Shown: positions 15,577 to 24,056 of the stretch, in pieces
Layout: every line of letters starts with the position of its first letter
Position numbering within the stretch: position 1 is the stretch's first letter
Assembly: GCF_030813715.1 (NCBI RefSeq)
Contig: NZ_JAUSUZ010000001.1
Coordinates: forward strand, 2,914,001 to 2,978,000
Source: Catenuloplanes indicus
GTDB taxonomy: Bacteria > Actinomycetota > Actinomycetes > Mycobacteriales > Micromonosporaceae
Direction: 5' to 3'
Length of the DNA stretch: 64,000 nt
Position numbers and translations under genes: made by a program
Notes under the pieces: generated by a model
The model's database searches: none
Seen by the model: the letters and a program-made list of their open reading frames with translations, nothing else
What the model was told of the DNA's origin: nothing

Positions 15577-18500
15577 GTGGCGCCGGAACGTAGGGATCGA
15601 CGCGGTTCACAGCTGCCCGCATGGGCGGTGGAGACCACCGACGAGTGGATGGAGGTCCCGGGGCAGGCGTACCCCGGAGACCCCGGCCCGTCCGTGCAGG
15701 CGCGCAGCAGCGCGGTGTACCGCTCCTCCGTGCGTCCGGACCCGGACGGGGACGTCGCGCCGACACCGGCCAGCGGGCGCCCGGCCCGGCCGGCCTCCGG
15801 GCGTGCCAGGCCACCGGCGCCGGGGCGGCGGGGGAACGACGGGTTCGACTACGAGGAGGACCACTTCCGGGACGACGCCCGGACACGCGGGCGCGAGGTC
15901 CGGGTCTACGGGGCCCCGGCGCGCGCGACCGGGGACGATCGCGGGCGTGGGCCGGCGGACGAGTGGGACGACGAGCCGCGCGGGCCGGGGCGGTCGCGGG
16001 ACGGTGACTTCGACGCGCGGGTGACTCGCGGAGGCGCCACGGCGGGGCGGGGTGGGCAGCGGGCCGACTTCGACTACGAGCCGCGGGGGCGCGGTGGGCG
16101 CGATCCGGATCTCGATCTCGATCTCGACCTCGACGAGGGTGAATCGTGGGACGGAGACCCGCGCGGGCGGCGTGGCGGGGATGCGCGCGGCCGGGTGGCG
16201 GATCCGCGGGAGCGGGGTGGGCGCGGTAACGGCCTGAATCCGCGCGAGCGGGTGGGGCGTGATGCCGACCCGCGCGACGCCGACCCCCGTGGGCGCGGCG
16301 CCGGGTCTCGTGATCTTGACCCGCGTGACCGTGGTGGACGGGGTGCTGATCCGCGTGAGCGGGGCATCGGCCCGCGGGACGCCGGCCCGCGGGACGCCGA
16401 CCCGCGTGGCACCGGTCCGCGTGACGCGTACGCGCGTGACGCTGCCCCGCGTGAGCGGGGCGGGCGGGGTGCGGGACCGCGCGACGCCGGTCCGCGTGGG
16501 CGCGGTGCGGATCCGCGCGACCCGGATTCGCGTGGCTACGACCCGCGCGACGCGGACCAGCGGGAGCGGAACGGGCGCGGAGCTGGCCGGCGCGACTTCG
16601 ATCCGCGCGACGCGGACCCGCGCGAGCGTGGCGGGCGTGCGGGCGGTCCACGCGACCGTGATCCACGCGACCTGGACCCGCGGAACCTGGATGGGCGTGA
16701 CAGCGACAGGCGTGCGGCCGGTCCGCGCGATCTGGATCCACGCGAGCGCGGTGGGCGCGACCTCGACCCGCGCGACCTCGACCCGCGCGACCTCGACCCG
16801 CGCGACCTCGACCCGCGCGACCTCGACCCGCGCGACGCCGGCTCGCGGGAACGCGGTGGGCGCGGCGGCGATCCGCGGGACTTCGATCCTCGGGACGTGG
16901 ACCCGCGGGACCGGGTCCGCCGGGGTGCCGATCCGCGCGACGGCGACTTCGACGACGACCCGCGTGCGCGTGGCGACCGTGGCCGCGAGGGTGGCCGCTA
17001 CGGCGGTGGACGACCCGCGGAGCAGGACTGGCGCACCGGGGATCCCGGCCGTCAGCCGCGCCGGCCGGCACGCCACCCGGACGCCGCCCCCGGCGACGTG
17101 CGCCCGGCCGCCCAGGCCGGAGGGCCCGACCGTGGCCGCCGGCCCGGCTGGGACCAGGAGGCCGACTGGCAGCAGGCCCGCACCGGCCGCCGCGACGTGC
17201 CGCGCGGCGACCAGCCGTGGCGCCGCCGCGAGGTGGTCCAGGACTGGAGCGAGCCGCTGCCCGCGGACGCCGGCTACGACGACGCCCAGCCCGGCCACCG
17301 CGGCGAGCCCGGCCGCGGACCGGCCCGCCCCGGCGACCGCCCGGACCAGCAGGGACGCCCACCGGTACGCGAGAGCGACCCGGCCCGCCGGGAGCAGCCC
17401 GACGACGTGCGGAGCGGCGACCCGTGGCGGCCCGCACCGCCCGACCGCCCCGCCGATCCGGCCGCCGGTGGCGATCCGGCACGCCGTGGCGAGCGCACCT
17501 GGATCAAGCCCGGCCAGCGCAACGTGCCCCACCCCGACCCGACCCGCCCGGACGAGCCCACCCGCGGCGACGAGGCCGCACGCCGCGGCGAACCGGTCCG
17601 CGGGGACGAGCCCGGGCGTACCCGGGAGCCGGTTCGCGGTGACGAGCCGGTACGCCGGGGCGAGCCCGGCCGGGGCGACCAGCCGCCGCTGGCGCCGGTG
17701 GTGCCGATCCGCCGTGAGACGGAACGACGCGACGAGCCGCGGCGTGAGCGAGAGCCGGCGGCGGCCTGGGATCCGGACTCCGGCGATGTGGCCCATGGCG
17801 AGCCGCGGACGGCGGGCGAGCCCGCGCGCCGCGACGCCGGGCCGGGTCGCCTCACGCCCGTGGCGGCCGGGACGGCCCCCGTGTTCACGGCCGGGACGGC
17901 CCCCGGACTCACGGCCGGGACGGCGCCCGGGTTCGACGACGCGGAGCGGTCCGGATATCCGCGTCGCGACGTGCCCGGGGCGGAGCCGCGCCCCGGCTGG
18001 GACGGCGACCGTGGACGGACGGCCGGACAGCCGGTGGCGCCCGCCGCGTCGGCGGGCGCGCCGGTGGCACCGCCGCGTCCGGGATACGCGGACGGTCCCG
18101 GCAGCTCCGGTGGACACGTGCGTCCCGGCGTGGCGCGCCCGGACGTGCCCGGACGATCCGGTCCGGTCCGGGGCGGCGGTTCGTCACAGCCGCCGTCCGC
18201 ACCGCCACGTCCCGGTCAGGTACCGTCCGAAGGCCCGTGGGGGCCGCAGGACCGGCCGGTCAGCCCGGCTGCCTCCTACCCGCCGGGGGTGGGCGCTCCG
18301 GCGCGTCCAGGGCCGCTGGACCCGGCGTGGGCGGATGCCACGGACCAGACCCGGCAGCTCGGTGACCCGTCCGAGCAGACCCGTCGCCTCGGTGGCGAAG
18401 CGCTGGATCCGTCGCGGCCGGTCAGCGCGGCTCCGTTCGACCGGACCCAGCCGGTCAGCGGCGTGCCGTTCGACCGGACCCAGCCGATCGACGGTGGACC

Positions 18501-21500
18501 CGGCCGGGCGCGGTCCGACGAGGAATTCGATCAGGCGCGGCCGGCCAGTGCCGCCCGCTACGACCAGAACCAGCCGGTCAGCGGCATCCCGACGGACCGC
18601 ACCCAGCCGATCAACGGTGGCTTCGATCGGGGGCGGCCGGTCAGCGGGGTGCCCTATGGGCACGAGTGGGCGCCGGGGGCGTCCGCGCCGACCAGCGGGG
18701 CGCCCTACGGGCCGGCTCGGCCGGGACCGGCGCCGGAGCCGCAGCGGCCGGCGGCCGGGCCTGCCCGTGGGCAGGAGTGGGCGCCGGGGGCGGCACAGCC
18801 GGGTGGCCGGGTTCCGCAGGAGCCGTCACGGCCGGACGTGGGCAACGACACGCAGCGACCGGTCAGTGGCGTGCCCTACGGTCACGAATGGGCGCCGGGG
18901 GCGAGCGGGCCGGTCAGCGGCGCTCCCACCGACCCGCGGACCGGCACGCCGGTTGACCCGCGCAGCATCGATCCGCGTAGCGGCACGCCGGCTGGACCCC
19001 GTGGCATCGATCCGCGGACCGGTGCTCCCGTTGATCCGCGTGGTGGGGTGCCCACGGGCGAGCGGCGTGGCGTGCCGCCGGAGGCGGTCGGGCCGCAGAC
19101 CAGCGGGGCGTTTCCGCAGGCGCGTCCGGATATTCCGGTCATGCCCGGTCAGGGGCCGGACGAGCGCACCGCGCGGCCGGACCAGCCGGCGGCACGAGAC
19201 CAGCAGCGGCAGGACACGCGTCCGGTCAGCGGCGTGCCGTATCCCCAGGATCGCCCGGTCAGCGCCGCGCCCTACGCAGCGGACCGCCCGGTCAGCGCCA
19301 CGCCCTACTCGCACGACCACCCGGTCAGCGCGGCGCCGTACACGCAGGATCAACCGGTCAGCGCGGCGCCCTATCAGGGTGATCATCCTTACCGGGATGC
19401 CGATGGTGGGCAGATCGCTGCCACCGCCGACCGGCGTGGACTGGAGGAGGCGGACTCCGCGGACGCCGGTTACCGGCGGCCGGGCGGGTCGGTGCAGCCG
19501 CCGCCGGTCGAGCCGGCGCCGTTCGACCTCCGTCCGCAGCAGCCGACGCAGCGGGAGCGGCCGCGCGAAGAGCAACCGGCGCACCCACCGGCAGCGCAGA
19601 CGCCGGCCGCACAGACGCCGGCAGCACATACACCGGCAGCACAGACACCGGCAGCACAGCCACCGCTTGCGCAGACCCCGGCGGCACAGCCGCCAGCAGC
19701 GCAGACGCCCACAGCGCAGTCCGCGCCCCGGACGGCGACGCAGACGCCCGCGGCACAGACGGCGGGGGCCGAGGCGGCGGCGCAGGCGTCGGCGGCGCAG
19801 CCGGTCGATGAGCAAGCGCGGCAGGGTGAGCGGCGTGAGGTGGGCGAGGCGGTCGGCGTACCCGCTGATGATCGTCCTTCGCTCGGTGAGCTGCTCAAGG
19901 CGAGCGGTGCCGAGACGCGATCGGTGCCGTCGCCCGCCGAGAATCTGGCGGAGAAGCAGGGCGTGCCGTCGCGGCCGGATTCCGGCTGGTTCGGTTCGTC
20001 CGCCAAGCCGGCCGCCCCCCAGCCCGCCGAGCCTCAGCCCGCCGAGTCTCAGTCCGCCGAGTCTCAGTCCGCCGAGCCTCAGCCCGCCGAGCCCGGCGCG
20101 ACCCAGCCCACCGCGGCCGAGCCGAACACAGCCGCACCCACGTCGGCCGCCCGCACGTCGGCCGGCTCCGCGCGGGGCAAGAAGGCGGGCGACGAAGAAC
20201 TGGGCGACGAAAACCGGACGGACGCAACGGCCTCGGACGAAGAGCCGGCGGACGAGACGCAGCCCTCCGCGCCGGAGCCCACGCCCGGCGACGACACCCC
20301 GGCGGAGCCGCCCGTCACGGCCAGCCCGGACACCGTGCTCCCAGGCCCCGCCGGGCCGGCCGCCGGCGCGGCGACCGCGTTGCGCGCGCCCACGATGATC
20401 ACGCCGATCGTCACCCCCGACGAGGCGGCCGCCGAGGAGCAGCACGCACCCGAGGACGAGCAGCACCCCGACCGGACCGCACCGGTCGAGGAGGAGCCGC
20501 AGCGCCCGGCCGATCCGGAGCAGGTGCTCGCCACCTACCACTGGCGGTTCCACCACGAGACGCTGCGTGAGCTGGTCGACGATCCGGACGAGCTGCGGCA
20601 GGTGCGCGAGCGCCTGACCGAGAAACTGGCCGGCGCCACCGACAACGCCACCCGCGCCCGCCTGCTGAGCCTCCGCGCGGTCGTCTCCCGGATCCTCGGC
20701 GATCTCGGCCCGGCGCTGCACGACGGCCGGATGGGTCTGGAGCACGCGGAGCTGACCGGCCACTTCCGGCGGATCGCGATCGCCCAGGCGCGGCTGGCGC
20801 ACGTGCTGCAGTGGCGCGGCGACTTCATCGAGGCGGACCGGCTGTTCGCGGAGGCGAACTCGTCGGAGCTGCCGGATCGGCTGCGGGCCACGATGCACGA
20901 GCACGCCGGGCGGTCCGCGTACGACCAGGGCCGGTTCATGGAGGCGCTGCACCACTTCGAGCGGGCGCTGGAACTGCGCAAGGTGGAGGACCCGGATCTG
21001 ATCTCGCGTACCGAGCTCGCGCTGGACGCCGTGTTCGCGAAGGTGGCGGCGAACGGCTGGGGGCCGTACCCGCGGAGCGAGGACGAGATCCGGCAGGTGC
21101 ACCGCCCGCCGCAGCCGATGTTCTCCGAGCGTGTGCAGCGCTGGGGTTACGAGGACGCCGGGAACGAACCGGTGATCGCGGCCAGCTACGCGGACGTGCA
21201 GCCGTTCCGGGACGGTGTGGCGTGGGTGCGGCGGCCGGAGGCGCAGCACTGGGAGCTGATCGACGAGTCCGGTGAGCTGCTGATCCCGGCGGACGCGGGC
21301 TACTACGGCGTGGGCTCGTTCTCGGACGGGCTGGCCTGGGTGTCCCGGGACGGCAACGGCGGCTGGGTCGCGATCGACAAGGCCAACAGGGTCGTGATCG
21401 GCCAGCCGTACGAGGACGTGCGCCCGTTCCGGCGCGGCATCGCGGCGGTCCGGCGGAAGAGCGGCTGGGGCGCGGTGGACACGTCCGGGACCGTGGTGGT

Positions 21501-21822
21501 GCCGACGCAGTACAGCGGTTTCGCGACCGCGCTGACCGACGGCCGGTACGTGGACGGTTTCACCGACGAGGGCCTGGCGATCGTGGACCTGAACGGCCGC
21601 AAGGGCGTGGTGGACCGGTCCGGCACCGTGGTGGTGGCGCCCACGTACCCGGCGATGGTGATCCACCCGGTGGCGTTCCTGATCGGGGCGGGCGCGGGCA
21701 CCGGACGGTGGGGTGCGGTGGACCGCCGCGGCGAGCCGCTGATCGACCCGGTGCACGCGTCCCGCGCGGACGTGATGGACGAGATCGACCGCCTGCTCGC
21801 GGACACCAAACCGGTGCTGTAG
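15577..21822 (+). CDS. Giant disordered TPR / WG-repeat protein
   Basis: 2081 residues from a GTG at 15577 (GGGGTG upstream). Residues about 200-480 are an Arg/Asp-rich repeat built on DPRD and RERGGR words; 480-945 are Pro/Arg/Asp-rich; 946-1271 carry about a dozen PVSGVPY/PVSAAPY-type units; 1335-1410 are AAQTPAAQ repeats; about 1480-1505 are AEPQPAES repeats. Only the C-terminus looks folded: TPR-like helices (about 1650-1830) and then WG repeats (about 1850-2068: SGWGAVDTSGTVVVPTQY, GRWGAVDRRGEPLI). No signal peptide or membrane segment is seen, so it is probably cytoplasmic. WG/KWG repeats form beta-propeller-like modules of unknown role. It could be a scaffold or condensate former; that is a guess. 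Confidence 0.8.
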   Translation: MAPERRDRRGSQLPAWAVETTDEWMEVPGQAYPGDPGPSVQARSSAVYRSSVRPDPDGDVAPTPASGRPARPASGRARPPAPGRRGNDGFDYEEDHFRDDARTRGREVRVYGAPARATGDDRGRGPADEWDDEPRGPGRSRDGDFDARVTRGGATAGRGGQRADFDYEPRGRGGRDPDLDLDLDLDEGESWDGDPRGRRGGDARGRVADPRERGGRGNGLNPRERVGRDADPRDADPRGRGAGSRDLDPRDRGGRGADPRERGIGPRDAGPRDADPRGTGPRDAYARDAAPRERGGRGAGPRDAGPRGRGADPRDPDSRGYDPRDADQRERNGRGAGRRDFDPRDADPRERGGRAGGPRDRDPRDLDPRNLDGRDSDRRAAGPRDLDPRERGGRDLDPRDLDPRDLDPRDLDPRDLDPRDAGSRERGGRGGDPRDFDPRDVDPRDRVRRGADPRDGDFDDDPRARGDRGREGGRYGGGRPAEQDWRTGDPGRQPRRPARHPDAAPGDVRPAAQAGGPDRGRRPGWDQEADWQQARTGRRDVPRGDQPWRRREVVQDWSEPLPADAGYDDAQPGHRGEPGRGPARPGDRPDQQGRPPVRESDPARREQPDDVRSGDPWRPAPPDRPADPAAGGDPARRGERTWIKPGQRNVPHPDPTRPDEPTRGDEAARRGEPVRGDEPGRTREPVRGDEPVRRGEPGRGDQPPLAPVVPIRRETERRDEPRREREPAAAWDPDSGDVAHGEPRTAGEPARRDAGPGRLTPVAAGTAPVFTAGTAPGLTAGTAPGFDDAERSGYPRRDVPGAEPRPGWDGDRGRTAGQPVAPAASAGAPVAPPRPGYADGPGSSGGHVRPGVARPDVPGRSGPVRGGGSSQPPSAPPRPGQVPSEGPWGPQDRPVSPAASYPPGVGAPARPGPLDPAWADATDQTRQLGDPSEQTRRLGGEALDPSRPVSAAPFDRTQPVSGVPFDRTQPIDGGPGRARSDEEFDQARPASAARYDQNQPVSGIPTDRTQPINGGFDRGRPVSGVPYGHEWAPGASAPTSGAPYGPARPGPAPEPQRPAAGPARGQEWAPGAAQPGGRVPQEPSRPDVGNDTQRPVSGVPYGHEWAPGASGPVSGAPTDPRTGTPVDPRSIDPRSGTPAGPRGIDPRTGAPVDPRGGVPTGERRGVPPEAVGPQTSGAFPQARPDIPVMPGQGPDERTARPDQPAARDQQRQDTRPVSGVPYPQDRPVSAAPYAADRPVSATPYSHDHPVSAAPYTQDQPVSAAPYQGDHPYRDADGGQIAATADRRGLEEADSADAGYRRPGGSVQPPPVEPAPFDLRPQQPTQRERPREEQPAHPPAAQTPAAQTPAAHTPAAQTPAAQPPLAQTPAAQPPAAQTPTAQSAPRTATQTPAAQTAGAEAAAQASAAQPVDEQARQGERREVGEAVGVPADDRPSLGELLKASGAETRSVPSPAENLAEKQGVPSRPDSGWFGSSAKPAAPQPAEPQPAESQSAESQSAEPQPAEPGATQPTAAEPNTAAPTSAARTSAGSARGKKAGDEELGDENRTDATASDEEPADETQPSAPEPTPGDDTPAEPPVTASPDTVLPGPAGPAAGAATALRAPTMITPIVTPDEAAAEEQHAPEDEQHPDRTAPVEEEPQRPADPEQVLATYHWRFHHETLRELVDDPDELRQVRERLTEKLAGATDNATRARLLSLRAVVSRILGDLGPALHDGRMGLEHAELTGHFRRIAIAQARLAHVLQWRGDFIEADRLFAEANSSELPDRLRATMHEHAGRSAYDQGRFMEALHHFERALELRKVEDPDLISRTELALDAVFAKVAANGWGPYPRSEDEIRQVHRPPQPMFSERVQRWGYEDAGNEPVIAASYADVQPFRDGVAWVRRPEAQHWELIDESGELLIPADAGYYGVGSFSDGLAWVSRDGNGGWVAIDKANRVVIGQPYEDVRPFRRGIAAVRRKSGWGAVDTSGTVVVPTQYSGFATALTDGRYVDGFTDEGLAIVDLNGRKGVVDRSGTVVVAPTYPAMVIHPVAFLIGAGAGTGRWGAVDRRGEPLIDPVHASRADVMDEIDRLLADTKPVL
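16759..16833 (+). repeat. Five exact 15-bp tandem repeats in the giant gene
   Basis: The unit GACCTCGACCCGCGC (encoding DLDPR) is repeated five times without change, inside a longer degenerate DPRD array (about 16200-16990). Exact copies imply recent expansion, so copy number may vary between strains. Confidence 0.9.
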
Positions 21823-21831
21823 CGGGAAGGA

Positions 21832-21865
21832 CCGGCCCGGAGAAGCGGACGGCAAACCGGGCCGG
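21832..21865 (+). terminator. Probable terminator after the giant gene
   Basis: CCGGCCCGG and CCGGGCCGG pair as a 9-bp stem with a 16-base loop, starting 9 bases after the stop. There is no T-tract. Confidence 0.5.
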
Positions 21866-21926
21866 CTCCCCACACCATAGGCCCCGAACCACAGGGGCAG
21901 CTCGGGAAACCGGTTAGGGTCGGCGG

Positions 21927-22922
21927 ATGGAATATCGTCACCTCGGCCGTTCCGGCCTGCTGGTCAGTGAGATCTCCTACGGCAACTGGATCACCCACGG
22001 GTCCCAGGTGGAGGAGGACGCCGCGGTCGCCTGTGTGCGCGCCGCGCTGGAGGTGGGGATCAGCACGTTCGACACCGCGGACGCATACGCGGGCGGCCGT
22101 GCCGAGGAGGTGCTCGGCCGCGCGCTGAAGGGCGAGCGGCGGGAGAGCGTGGAGATCCTCACCAAGGTCTTCTGGCGCACCGGCCCGGGCCCGAACGAGA
22201 GCGGCCTGTCCCGCAAGCACATCCGCGAGTCGATCGACGCCTCACTGCGCCGGTTGCAGACCGACCACGTGGACGTCCTCCAGGCACACCGGTACGACTT
22301 CCACACGCCGCTGGAGGAGACCATGTCCGCGTTCGCGGACGTGGTGCACTCCGGCAAGGCGCACTACATCGGCGTCTCCGAGTGGACCGCGGACCAGTTG
22401 CGGGCCGGGCACGCGCTGGCCAAGGAGCTGAAGGTCGGCCTGATCTCGAACCAGCCGCAGTACTCGGCTCTGCACCGGATCATCGAGGCCCAGGTGGTGC
22501 CGGCCTCGCAGGAGCTCGGGATCAGCCAGATCGTCTTCTCGCCGATCGCGCAGGGCGCGCTGACCGGCAAGTACCTGCCGGGTCAGGCGCCGCCGGCCGG
22601 CTCGCGGGCCACGGACGAGTCCGGCTCGAAGACGATCGCGCGGTTCATGAACGACGAGACGCTCACCGCCGTGCAGGGCCTGAAGCCGCTGGCCGAGTCG
22701 GCCGGGCTGAGCATGGCGCAGCTCGCGCTGGCGTGGGTGCTGCAGAACCGGAACGTGGCCAGCGCGATCGTCGGCGCGTCCCGGCCGGAGCAGGTGCACG
22801 ACAACGCGAGGGCCGCCGGTGTGCGGCTGGAGGACGACCTGCTCAAGCAGATCGACGAGGCGCTCGGCGACCTGCCGGAGCGTGACCCGGCGAAGACCCA
22901 GTCCCCGGCCGACCGGCCGTAG
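21927..22922 (+). CDS. Aldo/keto reductase (Kv-beta/YghZ-like)
   Basis: 331 residues, a full-length TIM-barrel reductase. The catalytic tetrad is visible: Asp49 and Tyr54 in FDTADAYAGG, Lys80 in ILTKVFW and His121 in LQAHRYD. NADPH-contact blocks follow (YIGVSEWTADQL, SNQPQYSALHR, AIVGASRPEQV). The N-terminal MEYRHLGRSGLLVSEISYGN matches the AKR6-like group, cytoplasmic enzymes that reduce aldehydes or methylglyoxal. It stands alone between the giant gene and a convergent protease gene, with a perfect bidirectional terminator after it. The physiological substrate is unknown. Confidence 0.9.
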   Translation: MEYRHLGRSGLLVSEISYGNWITHGSQVEEDAAVACVRAALEVGISTFDTADAYAGGRAEEVLGRALKGERRESVEILTKVFWRTGPGPNESGLSRKHIRESIDASLRRLQTDHVDVLQAHRYDFHTPLEETMSAFADVVHSGKAHYIGVSEWTADQLRAGHALAKELKVGLISNQPQYSALHRIIEAQVVPASQELGISQIVFSPIAQGALTGKYLPGQAPPAGSRATDESGSKTIARFMNDETLTAVQGLKPLAESAGLSMAQLALAWVLQNRNVASAIVGASRPEQVHDNARAAGVRLEDDLLKQIDEALGDLPERDPAKTQSPADRP

Positions 22923-22930
22923 GGGCAGGC

Positions 22931-22967
22931 AGAAGCCGCGCGGGTACGGCGTACCCGCGCGGCTTCT
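22931..22967. terminator. Bidirectional terminator, 17-bp perfect stem
   Basis: AGAAGCCGCGCGGGTAC and its complement flank a GGC loop, 8 bases after the aldo/keto reductase stop and 5 bases from the protease stop on the other strand. It can serve both convergent genes. Confidence 0.9.
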
Positions 22968-22972
22968 CGATC

Positions 22973-23776
22973 TCAGTTCGTGGTGTAGTTCCAGAAGCGG
23001 AGCAGCGCGAAGCCGTCGCCGTAGAGGTAGGACGGCATGCCGATCAGGTCGCCGAGCGTGAAGACCACGTCGAAGAACGCGCCGCCGATCGTCGGGTTCC
23101 ACAGCAGCGCGAACAGCATGATGAAGCCGAACGGGGCGATCACGTCCCAGGTGCGCTTCCACGAGTACGGCAGCCACGGCCGGGCGATGTTGCCGCCGTC
23201 CAGGCCCGGCACCGGGATCAGGTTCAGCACGGCCGCGGTGAGCTGCAGGAACCCGAGCAGCGCGAGACCCGCCCAGAACTCGGTGTGCGTCTCGCCGGTC
23301 ACGCCGAACACGAACGGCAGCGCCAGCACGATCGCGAACACCAGGTTCGTCGCCGGGCCGGCCAGGCTGACCAGCGACGACCGCAGCCGGCTGCGCAGCG
23401 CGCCGTGGTTGACCCAGACCGCGCCGCCGGGCAGGCCGATGCCGCCGAGCACCACCACGATCACCGGCAGCACGATCGACAGCAGCGGGTGGCTGTACTT
23501 CAACGGATTCAGCGTCAGGTAGCCGCGGTGCGCCGCGTCGATGTCCCCGGACCGGAACGCGACCAGCGCGTGCGCGTACTCGTGCAGGCACAGCGAGATC
23601 AGCCAGCCGGTCACCACCAGCAGGAACACGTCGAACGCGACGTTGCCGAAGCCGTTCCACGCCATCACGCCGGCGGTCACGAACAGCGCGACCAGCCCGA
23701 GGAAGATCGGGCTGGGCCGGAACGCCTCCTTCGGCACCCCCATGACGAGGTTGCCGCCACCGATCCGGTCGCTCAC
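22973..23776 (-). CDS. Site-2 protease family (M50) membrane metalloprotease
   Basis: 267 residues with about six membrane segments. The zinc motif HEYAH (residues 65-69) sits in the second segment, and the third ligand motif NLIPVPGLDGG lies further on, both as in M50 site-2 proteases. Such enzymes cut transmembrane substrates (anti-sigma factors, signal peptides) within the bilayer. No PDZ or CBS domain is present, so it is the minimal form. The GTG start overlaps the TGA of the small upstream gene by 4 bases. No obvious substrate is encoded next to it. Confidence 0.88.
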   Translation of the reverse strand: MSDRIGGGNLVMGVPKEAFRPSPIFLGLVALFVTAGVMAWNGFGNVAFDVFLLVVTGWLISLCLHEYAHALVAFRSGDIDAAHRGYLTLNPLKYSHPLLSIVLPVIVVVLGGIGLPGGAVWVNHGALRSRLRSSLVSLAGPATNLVFAIVLALPFVFGVTGETHTEFWAGLALLGFLQLTAAVLNLIPVPGLDGGNIARPWLPYSWKRTWDVIAPFGFIMLFALLWNPTIGGAFFDVVFTLGDLIGMPSYLYGDGFALLRFWNYTTN

Positions 23777-23970
23777 TCCCGCGGCGCCAGACTCATGGTG
23801 TATTCCACCCGGTCGTCCTCGACCAGCACGACCGAACCGACCCCGTTGCCCTGCAGCTCACGCCAGGTCTGCCCGATCCACGACTCCGCATCGGCCTGGC
23901 TGGAGAACGCCTCCGACGGGCCCTCCACCGGCTTGCCGTCCGAGTCCTCGTAGCGCCAGTTCCACGGCAT
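23773..23970 (-). CDS. Small conserved acidic protein
   Basis: 65 residues starting MPWNWRYEDSDG, with GGAGGGG about 7 bases before the ATG at 23970. It contains FSSQADAESWIGQTWREL and GVGSVVLVEDDRVEYTMSL, a short alpha/beta arrangement with no Cys and no membrane segment. Similar small proteins are widespread in actinomycetes and have no known function. It is the first gene of a two-gene operon with the M50 protease (GTGA overlap), so a regulatory or substrate-adaptor role is possible but unproven. Confidence 0.7.
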   Translation of the reverse strand: MPWNWRYEDSDGKPVEGPSEAFSSQADAESWIGQTWRELQGNGVGSVVLVEDDRVEYTMSLAPRE

Positions 23971-24056
23971 GCGTGTCTCCCCTCCGAAGCCTACGGCCAA
24001 GCCTAGTCGCCCGGCCCGGCTGACCGCGCACAGCGGATCGCTCTAAGGTACGGGCT

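Noticed and set aside
15607-21873. Very long open frames on the minus strand (836 and 1015 codons) and in another plus frame (1379 codons) over the giant gene
   Set aside because: They arise from GC-rich repeat codons read in other frames. They lack domains and ribosome sites, and the TPR and WG modules are only in the chosen frame.
23971-24056. Possible cobalamin riboswitch before the CobU-CobT gene
   Set aside because: The gap is only 86 bp and shows no B12-box-like core.
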